Positions 1 to 11,818 of a DNA stretch of 64,000 bases are shown piece by piece; within the stretch, counting starts at the first letter, position 1, and the number at the start of each line of letters is the position of its first letter. Under the pieces are notes generated by a model that did no database searches, was not told where the DNA came from, and was given only the letters and a program-made list of their open reading frames with translations. The DNA is from Agroathelia rolfsii. Its lineage: Eukaryota > Basidiomycota > Agaricomycetes > Amylocorticiales > Amylocorticiaceae. The DNA is taken from positions 4,216,001 through 4,280,000 of the forward strand of contig JABRWF010000001.1 in the NCBI GenBank assembly GCA_018343915.1. The letters run 5' to 3'. A program made the position numbers and the translations under genes.

Positions 1-1031
1 GCGGAGGACTAGACACGCGGGAGTTCTGTTGCGCTTGTTTTAAGTATATGCGTGATCATAAGAAATATGCGATTCACCTGCTGAGATGCGGACGCTTTGC
101 TTCTCTGGCTTCGTCGGGCGGCTGGCGCTGGCTCATCAGCAAAACTATCCTGGTCCAGATCCGACGCGCCATCTTCCAATAGGCCATCTTCACGATTGCC
201 AAAGTCAAAGTCGCCGGGGTCGTTGCCGTTGGTTGAAGAACGGCTAGGCTGAGAGGGCTTGTTAAAAATCTCGAAATCCAGTTCGGAGTTGTCAGGCTGC
301 CCTGAAGGCGCAGCAGAGCCGGTCGGTGCAGATCCAAAATCTCCCAAACCCCAGTCATCATCGTCATTGACGGCTGTAGGGGAAGCGGTAGTCGTCGGTT
401 GGGAAGCCTTCAATGGCGGTGCAGCAGCTAGATCGTCAAATTCCCATGTACCCACGGCAGCGGCTTTGGCTTTTGGAGCAGTCGTGGGAGGGGAAGATGG
501 CTTCAGAAAATCATCAAATCCGAACGCATCATGGTTCATCTGAGGCTGAGAGTCGCCTAGGCTGGGGGATGCCGATGCAGATGAGCCTAGTGAATCGAGC
601 CCCGCCCATGCGGACGCCTGTTTCCTGGCGGCCTCTTGATTTCGAAGGATCTTCTCCCTCTGCTCCCTCTCGGCCTGGGCGGCACGCTGTGCCATGGTCA
701 TGTTAGCCGTCGATGTCGAAGAGCTACCTCCCGCGCTGGCGAACAGATCGCCAAAGGCATCACCGCCAGAGGACGACGACGGCGGTGCGACAGAAGGCTT
801 GGATGCAGCGGGGGGCGGCTTGTTAGTATACTGAGGAGTGCCAGTGCGAGATTGTGGGTTTGAGGTCGATGCTAGGATCGAGAAAGCGTCATATTGTGGC
901 CGACTGGGAGGGGTGCCAGCTGGGCGAGATGATGGAGTGAGTGTGTTGCCTAGAGGACGTGCGTTGGCCGAGGTCTTGGACGATGGCTGAGGTGCAGAAG
1001 AGTTCCAGAGATCCGCAAATGAATCAGACAT
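1..1031 (-). CDS. SWA2: Auxilin-like clathrin-uncoating factor, N-terminal part (runs off the window)
   Basis: The start codon is at 1031 and the first exon runs to 78. An intron with a GTGAAT donor and CAACAG acceptor occupies 77-26 (52 nt), and exon 2 (25-1) continues past the window edge. The visible ~325 residues are Ser/Pro/Ala-rich and disordered. They begin MSDSFADLW and carry scattered acidic-aromatic patches (DAFGDLF, DDWGLGDF, LDFEIF) of the kind that bind clathrin and adaptors, plus a short Ala/Arg/Glu helix (AQRAAQAEREQREK). Exon 2 opens NSRVSSPP, which in fungal homologues leads into the UBA domain, followed by TPR and J domains. The known role is to recruit Hsp70 to strip clathrin from vesicles. 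The UBA, TPR and J domains lie outside the window, so the assignment rests on the N-terminal pattern alone. It diverges from the O-methyltransferase across 515 bp. Confidence 0.62.
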
Positions 1032-1546
1032 TTTCTTTTTTTCCTGCTACAGGAAGCGCAGAGAAGATGCTAGTGATTTATTATGCACTACTAGCAGTAG
1101 GTCGTACTTGCAGGAGTCTAGTGTAGCAAGTAGTAGTATGACTGAGTATCATGTACACCGCCAAATGCGCGCTTGAGAGTTGCTTCCGGTCTTGTCTTGT
1201 CCATTTACCACTACTACTAGTACTACTACCAGTACCAGTAGCACATTGACGGGCAACTTCAAGTTGATACTGACCAACAAAATCATTTCATCCTCGATTG
1301 ACGTTACAGAAACTGAAATCCTGCTTGAGCTCCCGAATGAGGCCAGATCTCACCACCGGTGAAAAGACACTGATGCCAGTGTCTATTGCTAACCAGGAGC
1401 GCTGAGCCGTTCGCTCGGTAATATCAGCGATTATCTATGCGTTGTCATCCTCTGCTTTCTTTCCCATAAACAATCAAAAATGGAATAAACCGTTACAATC
1501 ATGTTCTGCAACTTTGATAATCAACACTCTAACCTGTCCGACCACC
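1032..1546. promoter_or_regulatory. Divergent intergenic region, auxilin-like gene / O-methyltransferase
   Basis: A 515-bp space between two genes read outward. It contains a low-complexity CTACTACTAGTACTACTACC-type stretch near 1207-1240 and no ORF with recognisable similarity. The 100 bp before 1547 (pyrimidine-rich, CATAAACAATCAAAA) is duplicated near 4145-4270, which suggests it belongs to the methyltransferase promoter. Confidence 0.45.
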
Positions 1547-3623
1547 ATGCCGCCCACATCCACTCATGCCAGCGGCACTCAACAAGTACTGGCTCTTCTC
1601 TCCGTTATAACAAATGCTGCCAACGCTGCCATGGCAGAGTACGCGGCCCACGGCCTTGATGTACCTAGCATCCATTCCCTCGAGAGTCATCCGATAGACT
1701 TGGATGAGAATGCACTTGAATTGAGAAAGGCTATTAAGACGCTTGAAGGCGCCTGTAATCAATTGTGTGCAACGCTCGCACCACCCTCTCATACTCTACT
1801 AAATGTGAAGTTTCTACTCATTTCCCAGCCATTTCTCACGCTGACTTGGAGATGGATTTACTTCAGAAAACAATTGATACCCTCCGCGACTGTCTCTTGT
1901 TTGCTCTGGAGACAAAAATAGCGGACGTAATTGCTGATCACCCGGGAGGCATACACATCTCCCAGATAGCAGACTCCATAGGCGTTGAGCAAGGAAGACT
2001 CGATGTCATTCTCCGCCGTTTGGCGATAGAAAGCTTCTTCTGCGAGGGTGTGTCAAATAAATCATCATAGCTGCAAGGAACGCAACCTCTCAGACAGTGT
2101 TTATCTTGAAGTTTCTCCTCATATATATGCACCCTCTCGTCTTACCAAGCCACTTTTGTCAACCGAATCGACCAGTGATGGAGCGTATATTCCTGCACTC
2201 ATGAATACTGAAGCAGCCCCGGCCCTATTTTCGACTTTGACCTCACCTAAACTTGGCATGTCGCTCGAAAGTCAAGACACTGCATTCGTACAATCCGTCA
2301 ATTCCAGACTAGACTCAACACAGGAGAAATACACTAGCTTTTATCACTGGGCAAGCTCTCAAGTACGTTGAATTAGATTAATATATATCATGAAACTAAT
2401 GAGCATATACAGCCTAAGCTACGTAATGTAAGACCATTCTAGCAATATGCATGCTTCTCTGGTCTAATATTTGCCTCCTTTGTTAACTCCCATAGAAATT
2501 TGATCGCGCAATGATTGGACAGGGAAAAATTGTTGGAAATATGACTGTTTTAAAGCGTGAGAATATTTTGCTTTTTTTGAATTTATAGCGCGTACTGAGA
2601 TACGAATTTCATGCAGGTTATCCCTGGGACGATGTTCGATCTCTTTGTGATGTTGGCTCTGGCATAGGTGCATTCTCGATGCCACTCGCCAAGGCTTATC
2701 CAAAAATAAATATCACGTTGCTTGACCAACCCGAAGTGATGGAACAAGCTAAGACGGTAATCATTTTCAATTTATTTCTTTTCCTTTGGTTCATGATTAC
2801 GTGACTTGGAGAACAGATCTGGAACCAACACTTCAATGTCACAGGCGCTCAACATGATGAAACTTCGGTTATCCCCTCACGCATTAGGTTCTTAGCAGGC
2901 AACTTCTTTGAAGACATCGGCGCATATGATCAAGACGTATACTATGTATGTCTCATGCATCAATACTCACACTGTGCATCGGCACATTCAACAAAGTATC
3001 CTGAACAACAGCTCCGCAATATTTTGCACAACTGGCCAGATCATCAATGTCGTATTATTCTAGAAAATATTCGACGGGCCATGGGCAAGAATCCTAAAAG
3101 CCGTATATTAATTCGTACGGGTTTTTTATTTTAAGTTTCTGTGTGCAGGTATCAATATATTTTTTTTACTCTAGATGGCTATATTATCCAACACGCGCTA
3201 CCCCCAAGTTTTGCCCGCAATGATGGAGGTAAATCTGCAAACGAAGAGGAAGAAGAGGTGACTGCGAGCACTCTATAAGCCCATGACCCTGTGTCCTACT
3301 TGATCACTTACTCGGTGAATTTAATTTGTACAGGCTCCTTATCCATTGCTATTGAATTATGGTGCGGGAAACGCAAGGATGTACAACATGGACATGTGCA
3401 TGCTTCTCTCCACCAACGGCAAGGAGCGAACACTTGAGAATGTCGTGGAAATTGCGTGAGCACTTCACTCGGATCCCTAAATAAAATCTTTGTTTTTTTT
3501 TTATCAACTGTTAATTTCTTGAAAAAATTTCTTGGATATTATAGGAAAGACGCCGACCTGGAATTGGTGCGCGTTTGGAAGGCAGGAGAGACGTCTCTTA
3601 TAGAGTTCAGGGCCAAATTTTGA
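1547..3623 (+). CDS. SAM-dependent O-methyltransferase, 11 exons
   Basis: Exons fitted by frame and splice sites: 1547-1804, 1867-2047, 2112-2362, 2413-2427 (a 15-nt micro-exon), 2496-2556, 2617-2756, 2817-2945, 3012-3114, 3175-3257, 3334-3455, 3545-3623. They join in frame to 473 residues. The order is that of plant/fungal caffeate-type O-methyltransferases: a helical N-terminus (PPSHTLLN), a winged-helix dimerisation domain (ADHPGGIHISQIADSIGV), the SAM-binding glycine loop CDVGSGIGAFSM with the acidic LLDQPEVM strand, the catalytic-His region YYLRNILHNWPDHQC, and the C-terminal signature WKAGETSLIEF. It would transfer a methyl group from SAM to a hydroxyl, probably phenolic, on a secondary metabolite; the substrate cannot be read. 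No biosynthetic cluster is visible. Splicing is inferred, and the exon 5/6 junction was chosen because GTGAGA...TGCAG restores the reading frame. Confidence 0.85.
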
Positions 3624-4139
3624 ACCTTTCCAAAACGAAAGCGCTGGTTGAATCATGTCTTGGCATTCCATAACTCAGATTTTAGGAACTATTTTCATAT
3701 AGTTATAATTAGAGTTTTGATGGATAAAGTGCCTTAACATCTGAGCGTGGAAGTCTAGTATTTGTGTTTGATTACAATGGTACGGGGGACCCTATTCGTA
3801 TTGGTCTATTCACGCAGAGTCACTCAATAGATACAGGCAACCAGCATTTCCAAAAAAAAAAAGAAGTTTGACGGTACGTCAGTAATTGAATCGTAGGAAT
3901 TGTGTAAAGGATCGCATGCACTTATCTGGTCCTTCGTACTCTACATGCAGTATATACGATAAATCGCGATCCTGTTCCAGTGCTCGACTGAGGCTAGATC
4001 TCATGATCATTGGCAGTAATGAGGAAGTTCTACTATTGCCAATATTTACGCATACTACTTCCGAGTGCCAAGTCCATTGACTAGGATGACCGATAGTATA
4101 TTGATATTATCAGCGTTATTCTATGGGTAGCATTGAAAA
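3624..4139. other. Intergenic, no feature seen
   Basis: This is AT-rich 3' flank of the methyltransferase. The only sizeable ORF (3886-4080) has no recognisable similarity and sits in random-looking sequence. Confidence 0.5.
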
Positions 4140-4500
4140 AGAGCCACATCCTTCTGCTTCCCTTTACATAAACAACTAAAATGGGATAACTCCTTGCCAA
4201 CAGAACTATATTCTGCAAGGTTGGTAACCAGTACTCTGACCTACCCGACTACCACGATGTTCTCACCCATACATACTGGCGGTACCATCAGATTAAAAAT
4301 GCCGTGCTGTTCTGGGAGATACCAAAAAAGCTATGGACCAAAACCCAGGATGCTGTATACTAATTCGTGAAGAGAGCTCTTGCTTCGATATGTATGTGTG
4401 CAATTACTAATTAATGACTTAAGATATACAATCTAAGATGACTACATTATTCCATACACGCATCTATTAAGTTCTACTCGCATTATCTCAAATGAAATAA
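4140..4500 (+). pseudogene. Decayed relic of a second O-methyltransferase copy
   Basis: 4145-4290 aligns by eye with the promoter and start of the neighbouring methyltransferase (about 1445-1580): CTTTACATAAACAACTAAAA against CTTTCCCATAAACAATCAAA, then CTCTGACCTACCCGACTACCAC against CTCTAACCTGTCCGACCACC. After about 50 bp it jumps to sequence resembling exons 8 and 9 of the same gene: CTATGGACCAAAACCCAGGATG against CCATGGGCAAGAATCCTAAA, then AGATGACTACATTATTCCATAC against AGATGGCTATATTATCCAAC. Exons 1-7 are therefore mostly deleted. No ORF survives. The arrangement points to an old tandem duplication in the same orientation. Confidence 0.65.
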
Positions 4501-4904
4501 AAATAAAAATAAGAAATGAGGATCCCAATCTTACTCTTCCGACAACAAAGGGATCAGTCAAATCATCTATTCAGATAAATGAGACATCGCCAAGGGACTA
4601 TTAAAACGGTGGTGAAATGAACGTTGAGTAGATTTCGATGATAAGTTCTGGAAGATGTCGATAGTTATTTGTGCATCTGTCATGCCCTAAATCGGCGCTA
4701 CAACATTAATTTGTGTATCTACGATAATAAGTACTCCATAATTTCACTCAAGTATTCAAGTCTTGTAAGCGAGGTTAGGTGCCAGTATCGGTAAAGCATG
4801 GGGTATATTGATTCTCCCTGCTAAGGAGAAACATCGCGATTGTGTCTCAGAGAAGATACTCGTCCTCAGCGGTCAAAAGGAGTAACAAGTCGAATCCTTG
4901 TATT
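4501..4904. other. Intergenic, no feature seen
   Basis: AT-rich sequence between the methyltransferase relic and the 3' end of the transporter. It may hold further unrecognisable remains of the duplicated methyltransferase. Confidence 0.4.
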
Positions 4905-7241
4905 TCAAGTCGAATACACAAACCATGCGCTGCGATCGCCAAGACCTTTTGGCTCATCTTGTTTACTCATCTGCTGCCTCAGAAGAGCTTTACGCGAGTT
5001 TTCTCGCACCACGTAGACAAGATTGGCCGCACAGAACACTACCGACAAGACACACATGATGATGAATGTCTTTGTCGCGCTTACGTAGTCTGGTGCCGGC
5101 GAGAGAGAGCCCAGAAGCCATGTTGCTAGGATGCCGCCCGAGTTGGTGCTAGATATGGGTATTTGATCAGAGGCCGTCCCGGACGAGTGGATGTCTAACA
5201 AAAAGAAACATACAGGATGAAGGCAATGGCAATACATGTTGCGCGACGAGTTGCCGGTGCCGAGTTGTTGGCAACCCAGGTCGTCAATGTAGCCGCGATT
5301 AGATATACACCCGTTATGCTGAAGAAGAGGGAGGCGTAGCGGCCCGCATGCGTTTTCGTTGCTGCACATGATAGTAATTTAATCATCACAAACGTTAAAA
5401 ATACAGAGGATCTCGTACCATAAAATATGCTAAAGCCGATAACTCCTAGAACCGAGGCGAAGATATTGATAACACCGCGGGCACGATAGCGGTCAGAGAT
5501 GAAGGCAAAGATCATCATGACTAGATTTGAGCCGAGAACATTCATAATCAGAACCCGAGAAGAGTTTCTTTTTTTCTTTTGACTCACCGGCCCATGCTAC
5601 GGCAAAAGGTGGAACACTCATAAGCTGTGCATGAGAACCAGAGTATCCTAAGCTCTGCACGATAGTGGGTTCGAAACTAGCCGGGGAAATTTATGGTGAG
5701 GGGCTATGTGAAAATCGAGAAGCTTCAAGAACTTACTATGCCAATCCGTATAATGTCGTTCCGAGGAAGAAGAGTGGTGGCGCCTAAAATACTCTTCAAA
5801 TTAGAATTAAAATGAGCAAAAACTAGCGGTGCCCATACAGTGAGCCAAGTCTGCACTGATTTGAATGCTTGAATGACTTCGATCCACGAGAACCTATCAT
5901 CAGGTTCGTTTTCAGAAAGAGCACCATCTTCTCTCAGAATCGATAGCACATAGTCCTTTTCGCGTTGAGAAAGGAAGCGTGCTCCTGTGACGGATCCCGG
6001 CATAAAGAAATAGGCACCAAGAGCGAACAAAAAGGTGAAAATACCCTCCTAACGATAGTATAAATAAGTTCAAGTCCGATTTTTAATAGCTAGCGATGAC
6101 ATTACGTACAAGAATAAACTATAAATAAAGCAGATGCAATCAGGGATGCGAAGATAAAAGAGGCAATATAATTCTTACAATCCATGCCCATCCAGGCCGT
6201 CCTTTCTTCCCATTCAGGTGTATGATTGCAGCAGCCAAGAGGCCTAGAATGATCATTATGACCAGCAAAAGACCGTCAAGACCATGATACATACCGGAAA
6301 AAGCCCCAGAGAGAGAAGAAGAAGCAAAAAAAGTTGCCACGCTATAGATATTCCTGAATGTTCTGGTTTTCAACTAATGGGAGTATGCCACTTACCGGCT
6401 ATTTAATCGCTCACGCGGATAAAACAGGGAAAGATACAACACAAGTCCGGGGAAAACGCCGCCTGTGTTTTATCTTTGTTAGGTAAGGTCTAATTGGCCA
6501 AGCCTCGACGAACCTTCGAGTAGACCAAGGAAGAATCGACAAACCAGCAGACCGTGATAGGTAGTAACTAGACCTTGCATCGTTGTTACGAGTCCCCAGA
6601 GCATGACCATTGTCGGAAGCATGAGATGAGGTCCCACGGTCTAATTTAGGCCGTTAGTTCCGAGGTATACAGTGACACAGACGCTCAGGGACGCCTACTT
6701 TGAGAAGGAGATTGCTAGGCATTTCTGCGGCAATATAGGGTCTAGAGATACAATTAATTGCAAAATTGCGGTGTATGAGTGGCTTAGTTTTCCTCACATG
6801 TATGTGACTGTAAGGGCCATGCTGTACTGAATTTTGCAATTAATCATTAGCAACCAATGATGCATTAGTTATAGAGGTGATAACAACCTGCGTATTCGAC
6901 ATCCCAAGATCTTTTTGAAGACCTGCAACTCGGGCATTGCCAATATTACTCCGATCCTGTTGTATTTCAAACGTCAGGTGCTTTTGCGGCCAAAAGTATG
7001 ATAGGATAGAGAAGAAAATTGAACACGAGCTTACCAGGAAAGACATCAAGTAAAACATAGTCGCGATGGGTAGAATATATATATCGAGTTTTCTCCACGC
7101 TGTTCTCTCCAGTTCAAGGCGGTCTTCCTTGAAACTGTCCATGTCCAATGCATCATTGGATTCTTCACGAAAGTCGACAATGTTCTTTTCTCTCAGTTCG
7201 GCGTCATGTCTTTCATGGCTTGCAGACTTGAGAGACGACAT
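4905..7241 (-). CDS. MFS transporter, anion:cation symporter (Dal5/allantoate-nicotinate) family
   Basis: The start is at 7241 and the stop at 4905-4907. Exons that I fitted are 7241-7035, 6956-6888, 6826-6798 and 6741-6699, with about six more downstream. The product has an acidic cytosolic N-terminus, then WRKLDIYILPIATMFYLMSF (TM1) and DRSNIGNARVAGLQKDLGMS, the family's TM1-TM2 loop signature. Later come YIAAEMPSNLLLK (TM3), a central loop with SQREKDYVLSILREDGA and DDRFSW, FISDRYRARG (second MFS motif A) and a C-terminus ending GLGDRSAWFVYST. Family members import organic anions or vitamins such as allantoate, nicotinate, pantothenate or small peptides with protons at the plasma membrane. 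The substrate is not predictable here. Frame breaks between ORFs coincide with splice sites, so I read the gene as intact. It faces away from the MetRS gene. Confidence 0.82.
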
Positions 7242-7993
7242 GGTGGTTGGTCAAAGAAAACAAACGGAGAGCTTCGATATTTGTACCTATGAAATCGAAC
7301 CGACGTTAGACCCATTAAGGAACAACAAGGGGCTGTCGACCGAATGAACCGAACAGTCTGAGCTAAGTCCGGAATCGATCAGTTTACCCAGCTCATGGGG
7401 GTCACTATAGCTTATGAATGAAGTGGCATAAACAGGGAGTAGCCGTGGGCTAATCTACTTCAAGGAACGAAGATGCTTGAAATCATTGACGCCACCAGGG
7501 ACTCGGAGGTGAGAGCAAAGAACATTAAGAAATCAAAGCATGCTAATTACAAAAGCTGAGTCACCTGAGTAATCGAGATATTTTAAGAGAATCAGCTACA
7601 GACTCGAAAACTCGCTTGATCCAGTCAGAAAGTGAGTAAACATATGTCATTCAACTTGGTAATAGTACTCTACTGTATCGAGCAGGTGCCAGTGCACAGA
7701 GGAGGCCCATGGCCCATGGGGCAAAAGGTGACTAAGTTGTTGACCAAAAACTGTGCTGACTCAGCACTATTATGCCATAGGCAATAACCGCCGTCTACTT
7801 GACTTCAAGTTCCGCGTCTTGGACTCGTAACAAGACCCTTGTCCCTGACTTGCAAGGTGATACTCATTCAAGCTATATTGCTCTCGACATACTTGGATAA
7901 AATAACCCTCATATCAAGTGTTCACTGCATAACAGCTCTGCTGCAGTTTCGGCCCCGTTTCTTATTACTCGCTCGCTGTAAACTTTGACTCGC
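7242..7993. promoter_or_regulatory. Divergent intergenic region, MFS transporter / mitochondrial MetRS
   Basis: A 752-bp shared upstream region for two genes read outward. It contains a short near-palindrome, GGCCCATGGCCCATGGGGC, at about 7706-7725. I see no clear TATA box for either gene and no ORF worth calling. Confidence 0.45.
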
Positions 7994-9790
7994 ATGTTTT
8001 TTCGACGCGTACTCTCCCGAGGCATCCAAATACATGGCCGTGGTCTCTCAACTCTTCCAATTAATGGGAACGGAGCTGGAAACAAGCCTTACTACCTGAC
8101 AACGCCAATTTTTTACCCTAACTCTGGTGCACTCTAGTATAGTCTTTCTTCTTCGAGTTCTATATTCATCCTGTCTTTCCAGTTCCTCACATTGGGCATC
8201 TTTATTCAATTGTCACCGGCGATACTTTTGTCAGGTATGCGCGCCTTGTTACCCCATCTCGCCCTGCCAATTTCTTGATTGGCACCGATGAGCATGGTCT
8301 CAAAATACAAAAGGCCGCTCAGGATAAGGGTCTGACACCTCAAGCCTTTGTCGATGAACTCAGCGTGAAGTTCCGCGAGCTCGCCACCCGTGCCAACATT
8401 AGCAATACTCAGTTCATGCGCACTTCTGGCTCAGCACACAAAGAGTCTGTCTCTTGCATATGGGAACATCTACAGTCCAAAGGGCTTATCTATCCATCTC
8501 ATTACAAAGGCTGGTATTCCGTTTCAGATGAAACATTCTATACACCTGCTCAGGTCCTTCCTCCTGCGGGCCCGGGTCTGCCACATACGTCAGCGGAAAC
8601 AGGCTCCGCTGTTGAGTGGGCTCAGGAGACAAACTATAAGTTCCGACTCTCCGCATTCCGTGACTCGCTACGTGAATACTATGCTACTCGTCCCGAAAGC
8701 ATCCGCCCTTCTCAGCACCACGCGCATATATTGCAGAGCTTAGATGAAGGGCTTGATGATCTTTCCATTTCGCGGCCAAAGGACCGTGTTCATTGGGCTA
8801 TCCCGGTTCCTGGTGATGAAAATCAAACTATGTACGTCTGGTTCGAGGCGTTGCTTGCCTATGTCTCTGGTGCCCAGGGAGCCTGGCCACCAGACATCCA
8901 AGTCATCGGCAAGGACATCTTACGGTACGTCATTCATGCTTTCCCCTGCATCTGAGTTACTTTCTCTCATTTGGTATTATCACCTAAAGCTTTCACGCAA
9001 TTTATCTCCCGGCTATTTTACAGGCCCTAGACAAACCACTTTCTAGCACCATCCTCGCTCATGCACACTGGACTATGAACCAGAAAAAGATGTCGAAATC
9101 CATCGGCAATGTGGCTGACCCCCTAGCGGCTATCGATGCACTCGGGATTGATGCCGTACGATACTATCTTCTTCGTGTTGGTGGCAAGTTTCGCGACGAC
9201 GTGGATTGGTCTCAGGAGCAGCTGGAGAAACACGCAGCAGAGATCAAGTCCTTGCTGGGTAACTTCTTCCTTCGCGTCGCGTCGCCTTCTATTGGTAGCA
9301 TAGCTGCTAAAGCTCCTCAGATCTCCTTGAATGACGCTGTGGCTGCAAATGCGCCTGATGAGCCTAGTCGTTTGATGCTAGAAGCTGCGCGTTCTTTGCC
9401 ATCTTTGGTTGCAGATGGATTTGCACGGCGTGATCTCTCTGATGCATTGGGTGCTATTGTCACTTCTCTCAAAACGGCAAGAATTGTATGCTTCACCCGT
9501 ATGATCTAAAGCTAACTTCTTCTCAGGCAAACGTATCTTTTACGCAAGTTGCGCCTTGGTCTCGCGCAAACGAACCCGCATTGGCTTACGCAGCCCGGCT
9601 GTCTGCTCTCGAATCGCTCCGTATAACCGCGATTTGTCTCTTACCATTCGTGCCCGGTACTGCAGGCCGCTTGCTGGAATCTCTCGGTGTACCGAAAGAC
9701 CAATGGACGTGGTCGCATGCCGATAAAGTGTTCTTAGACGGAAATGGGTCGACATGGAGTGATGTTTGCCCCGTGAAATTATTTTCGTAA
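7994..9790 (+). CDS. MSM1: Methionyl-tRNA synthetase, mitochondrial
   Basis: Four exons: 7994-8126, 8183-8924, 8990-9485, 9527-9790. They join in frame to 544 residues. The N-terminus (MFFRRVLSRGIQIHGRG) is basic and amphipathic, as expected for a mitochondrial presequence. The class I catalytic fold is clear: PYYLTTPIFYPN and VPHIGHLYS (HIGH-type motif, split by intron 1), FLIGTDEHGLK, the methionine-pocket region TMYVWFEALLAYVSG, HAHWTMNQKKMSKSIGN (KMSKS loop), then an alpha-helical anticodon domain to the end. It lacks the zinc-knuckle insertion and C-terminal tRNA-binding extensions of cytosolic MetRS, and the length matches bacterial-type mitochondrial enzymes. It charges mitochondrial tRNA-Met. 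All key motifs look intact. Confidence 0.93.
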
Positions 9791-10117
9791 ATATTTAGTA
9801 TTCTTTTATTTGCTCTAGATGAATTGTCTTACAAGGCTTGTCAATGGCCGATGAAGGGAATGTAGCTCTTAAAGTTACGAAATGTCTGGTCCACTGGGAA
9901 ACTGCGCAATTGATACACGAGGGCTGCGCCCTAAGCAAGTCCCGCGCATTATGCACATCTCATCTTGCAGCATCTATTATCGGCCTACGAGCGGTTAGGT
10001 GTTTTGTCAGTGAGACTGACAGGTACTGCTCGGTGAAAAGTAAAGTTATATTAACTGTACCTGGCCTTTACTGACCCGATTATTGTCGCGATACCGCGGG
10101 GTTTGAAATTTCTGCAT
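9791..10117. other. MetRS 3' flank, left of the long-TIR element
   Basis: 327 bp with a short ORF of no recognisable similarity (9838-10074). It ends at the left target-site duplication of the inserted element. Confidence 0.5.
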
Positions 10118-10125
10118 GTTATCAC
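10118..10125. repeat. Left 8-bp target-site duplication TTATCACA
   Basis: TTATCACA directly precedes the element; the identical octamer follows the right end at 20895-20902. Removing element plus one copy leaves a continuous host sequence reading CTGCATG-TTATCACA-CGTGTGG. Confidence 0.85.
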
Positions 10126-10159
10126 AATTCACTCTGGTTATTTATAAGTAACAACCAAA

Positions 10160-10510
10160 AATATATATATAGTTTTACAATAATATTTACTTTGGGTATA
10201 ATCTTATGTAATACTAGTGTTTTTACATTAAGTAAAAACCTAGGATTTACATTGGTTTTTATATTAAGTAAACCAATAAGTAAATATAGCAACTTGAGCT
10301 AAAGTAAAATCAGTAGTTTTACCTAAAGTAGAATTTCTGACATTTTTACTCAGGGTAAAGCTATTGTATTTACCAGAAAATTTACTCTAGGTAAAACCAT
10401 TCAGGGTAAAACTGTTGTATTTACTATAAAATTTACTCTAGGTAAAACCATTAGTAAAACTATAAGTAAAAACCATCCGTGGTTTTACTCCGAGTAAAAC
10501 CGAAAGTTTT
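10160..10510. repeat. Subterminal palindrome array, left arm
   Basis: About ten short units built on TTTTAC(4-6 nt)GTAAAA. Examples are GTTTTTACATTAAGTAAAAA (from 10219), two copies of TTTACTCTAGGTAAAACC and a near-perfect palindrome GGTTTTACTC...GAGTAAAACC at 10481-10501. Dense subterminal repeats of this type are where transposases bind in several DNA transposon families; that role here is inference. Confidence 0.75.
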
Positions 10511-10527
10511 ACATAATCGCCCCGATT

Positions 10528-10640
10528 AGGTCGCCTAGGTGCCTACATCGCCTAGTAGTGGTCGCCTGGGTGCCTACATCACCTAGTATACATCACCTAG
10601 TAGTGGTTGCCAGGGTGCCTACATTGCCCAGTAGTGAGTG
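10528..10640. repeat. Short tandem repeat, about three degenerate ~37-bp units (left arm)
   Basis: The phrase GTGCCTACATCGCCTAGTAG recurs with minor changes and is separated by TGGTCGCC. A mirrored copy lies at 20383-20495. No coding content. Confidence 0.7.
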
Positions 10641-11566
10641 CCCTACTTACATCTCCAAAGGTGCTCAGAGAAAAATTCACATTGCCCAAGCAATCTAGTC
10701 TATTTACTAATCACCAGTCAGGCGATCCAATCCATTCACTAATCACCAGCCAGATGCTTAGTCAGGCAACTCAGTTTAGTAACAAGTTGCTATTTGCATA
10801 TTGAATGAGGCAATCCATCCTGGTTCCCTTACCGTTTAGATGCCTAATCATTAATTTAATCTCTTTTATTATATAGAGGGCCAGTGCACCTAACACTATC
10901 TACAAGGCTATATAGCTAAACTAAACCACCACCTCCTTCCGCCTGATGAACTTCAAATTGTTTGAAGGTTCTTATCTAGTGCACAAATCATAGGCGATGT
11001 ACTACTACTTAAGACAATACATGAGAGCAACCATTGATCTGAGGAATGTTAGCGCAGAATCCAGCTGTTGGAAGAGGTCCTTGGGGCCTTCCAAAGGGGT
11101 CTAAGAGGAGCTGACACAAGTAATTGTTGTGGTACATGCGGCGACGTAATCGTCTTGGTCGAATTTTGCATCCAACTAATCACATACCTGAGTTTGGGGC
11201 ATGGCATTTACATAATTGTAAGGGGATTAGGGCTTTATGGAAGTACAGCAAAAATGACGTATTATGGAACAAGAGTCATTGGCTATTTGAGCCATTGCAA
11301 TATTACAAATGTGTAAATAAATAAATAAAATGATATAGTTTGCTAGGTATCCCAATGAAAACTGCAGAAAATAGCATAACATACGCATTAATAAAAGACC
11401 AAGGTTGCAAAAGGGTTAGTTTATACCTTGGCAGGTTGGTTTCTACCGCGTCCAACTCCTTAAGCATCTGAATGGCCTGTGCAAGCCAATTTTAATTTAT
11501 TTTAATGCTGTCGGTTGCATCTTCAAGGGTATTGATTAAAAAATGGTGCAAGGCCTCTTTGTGCCT

Positions 11567-11818
11567 TTATTTTTTGTGTGAGTAGATAGTATGATAAGAA
11601 CACTGAGTAGAATACTCAGGATCATTCTCGTCAATTGGATCCTTTGGTAGAAATGAGTCTCTGGCCCTCAGTTTGTCGCGTAGTTCCTTTCTGTTCTTGA
11701 TCTCGGCGGTATACTCCTCTACGCAATTAAAAATGAACACGAGAAGATAATCTCGCATAGTCATGTCTTGTTCAGTCATAGATGAAGACGACGAAGACAA
11801 CCCGGATGATATAGACAT
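11567..11818 (-). CDS. Hypothetical 83-codon ORF in the left arm (possible exon of a lost gene)
   Basis: Begins MSISSGLSSSSSSMTEQDM, followed by MTMRDYLLVFIFNCVEEY and a charged KELRDKLRARDSFLP stretch. I do not recognise it. A diverged copy sits on the same strand at the left edge of the core (14164-14361), aligning as SSGPSSSS...MTMQDRLFMSISNREKE, and a short downstream block also matches (KEALHHFL against KEALRKYLLF). Retained protein-level similarity suggests this was once an exon of a gene carried by the element. A second identical copy is at 19205-19456. It may no longer be expressed. Confidence 0.4.
   Translation of the reverse strand: MSISSGLSSSSSSMTEQDMTMRDYLLVFIFNCVEEYTAEIKNRKELRDKLRARDSFLPKDPIDENDPEYSTQCSYHTIYSHKK

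Noticed and set aside
3886..4080. 64-codon ORF between the methyltransferase and its relic
   Set aside because: No similarity to the neighbouring methyltransferase or any motif; chance ORF.
8390..8743. Plus-strand alternative-frame ORF within MetRS
   Set aside because: Overlaps the conserved class I catalytic domain in another frame.
9540..9755. Minus-strand ORF inside the last MetRS exon
   Set aside because: Shadow of the MetRS coding frame.
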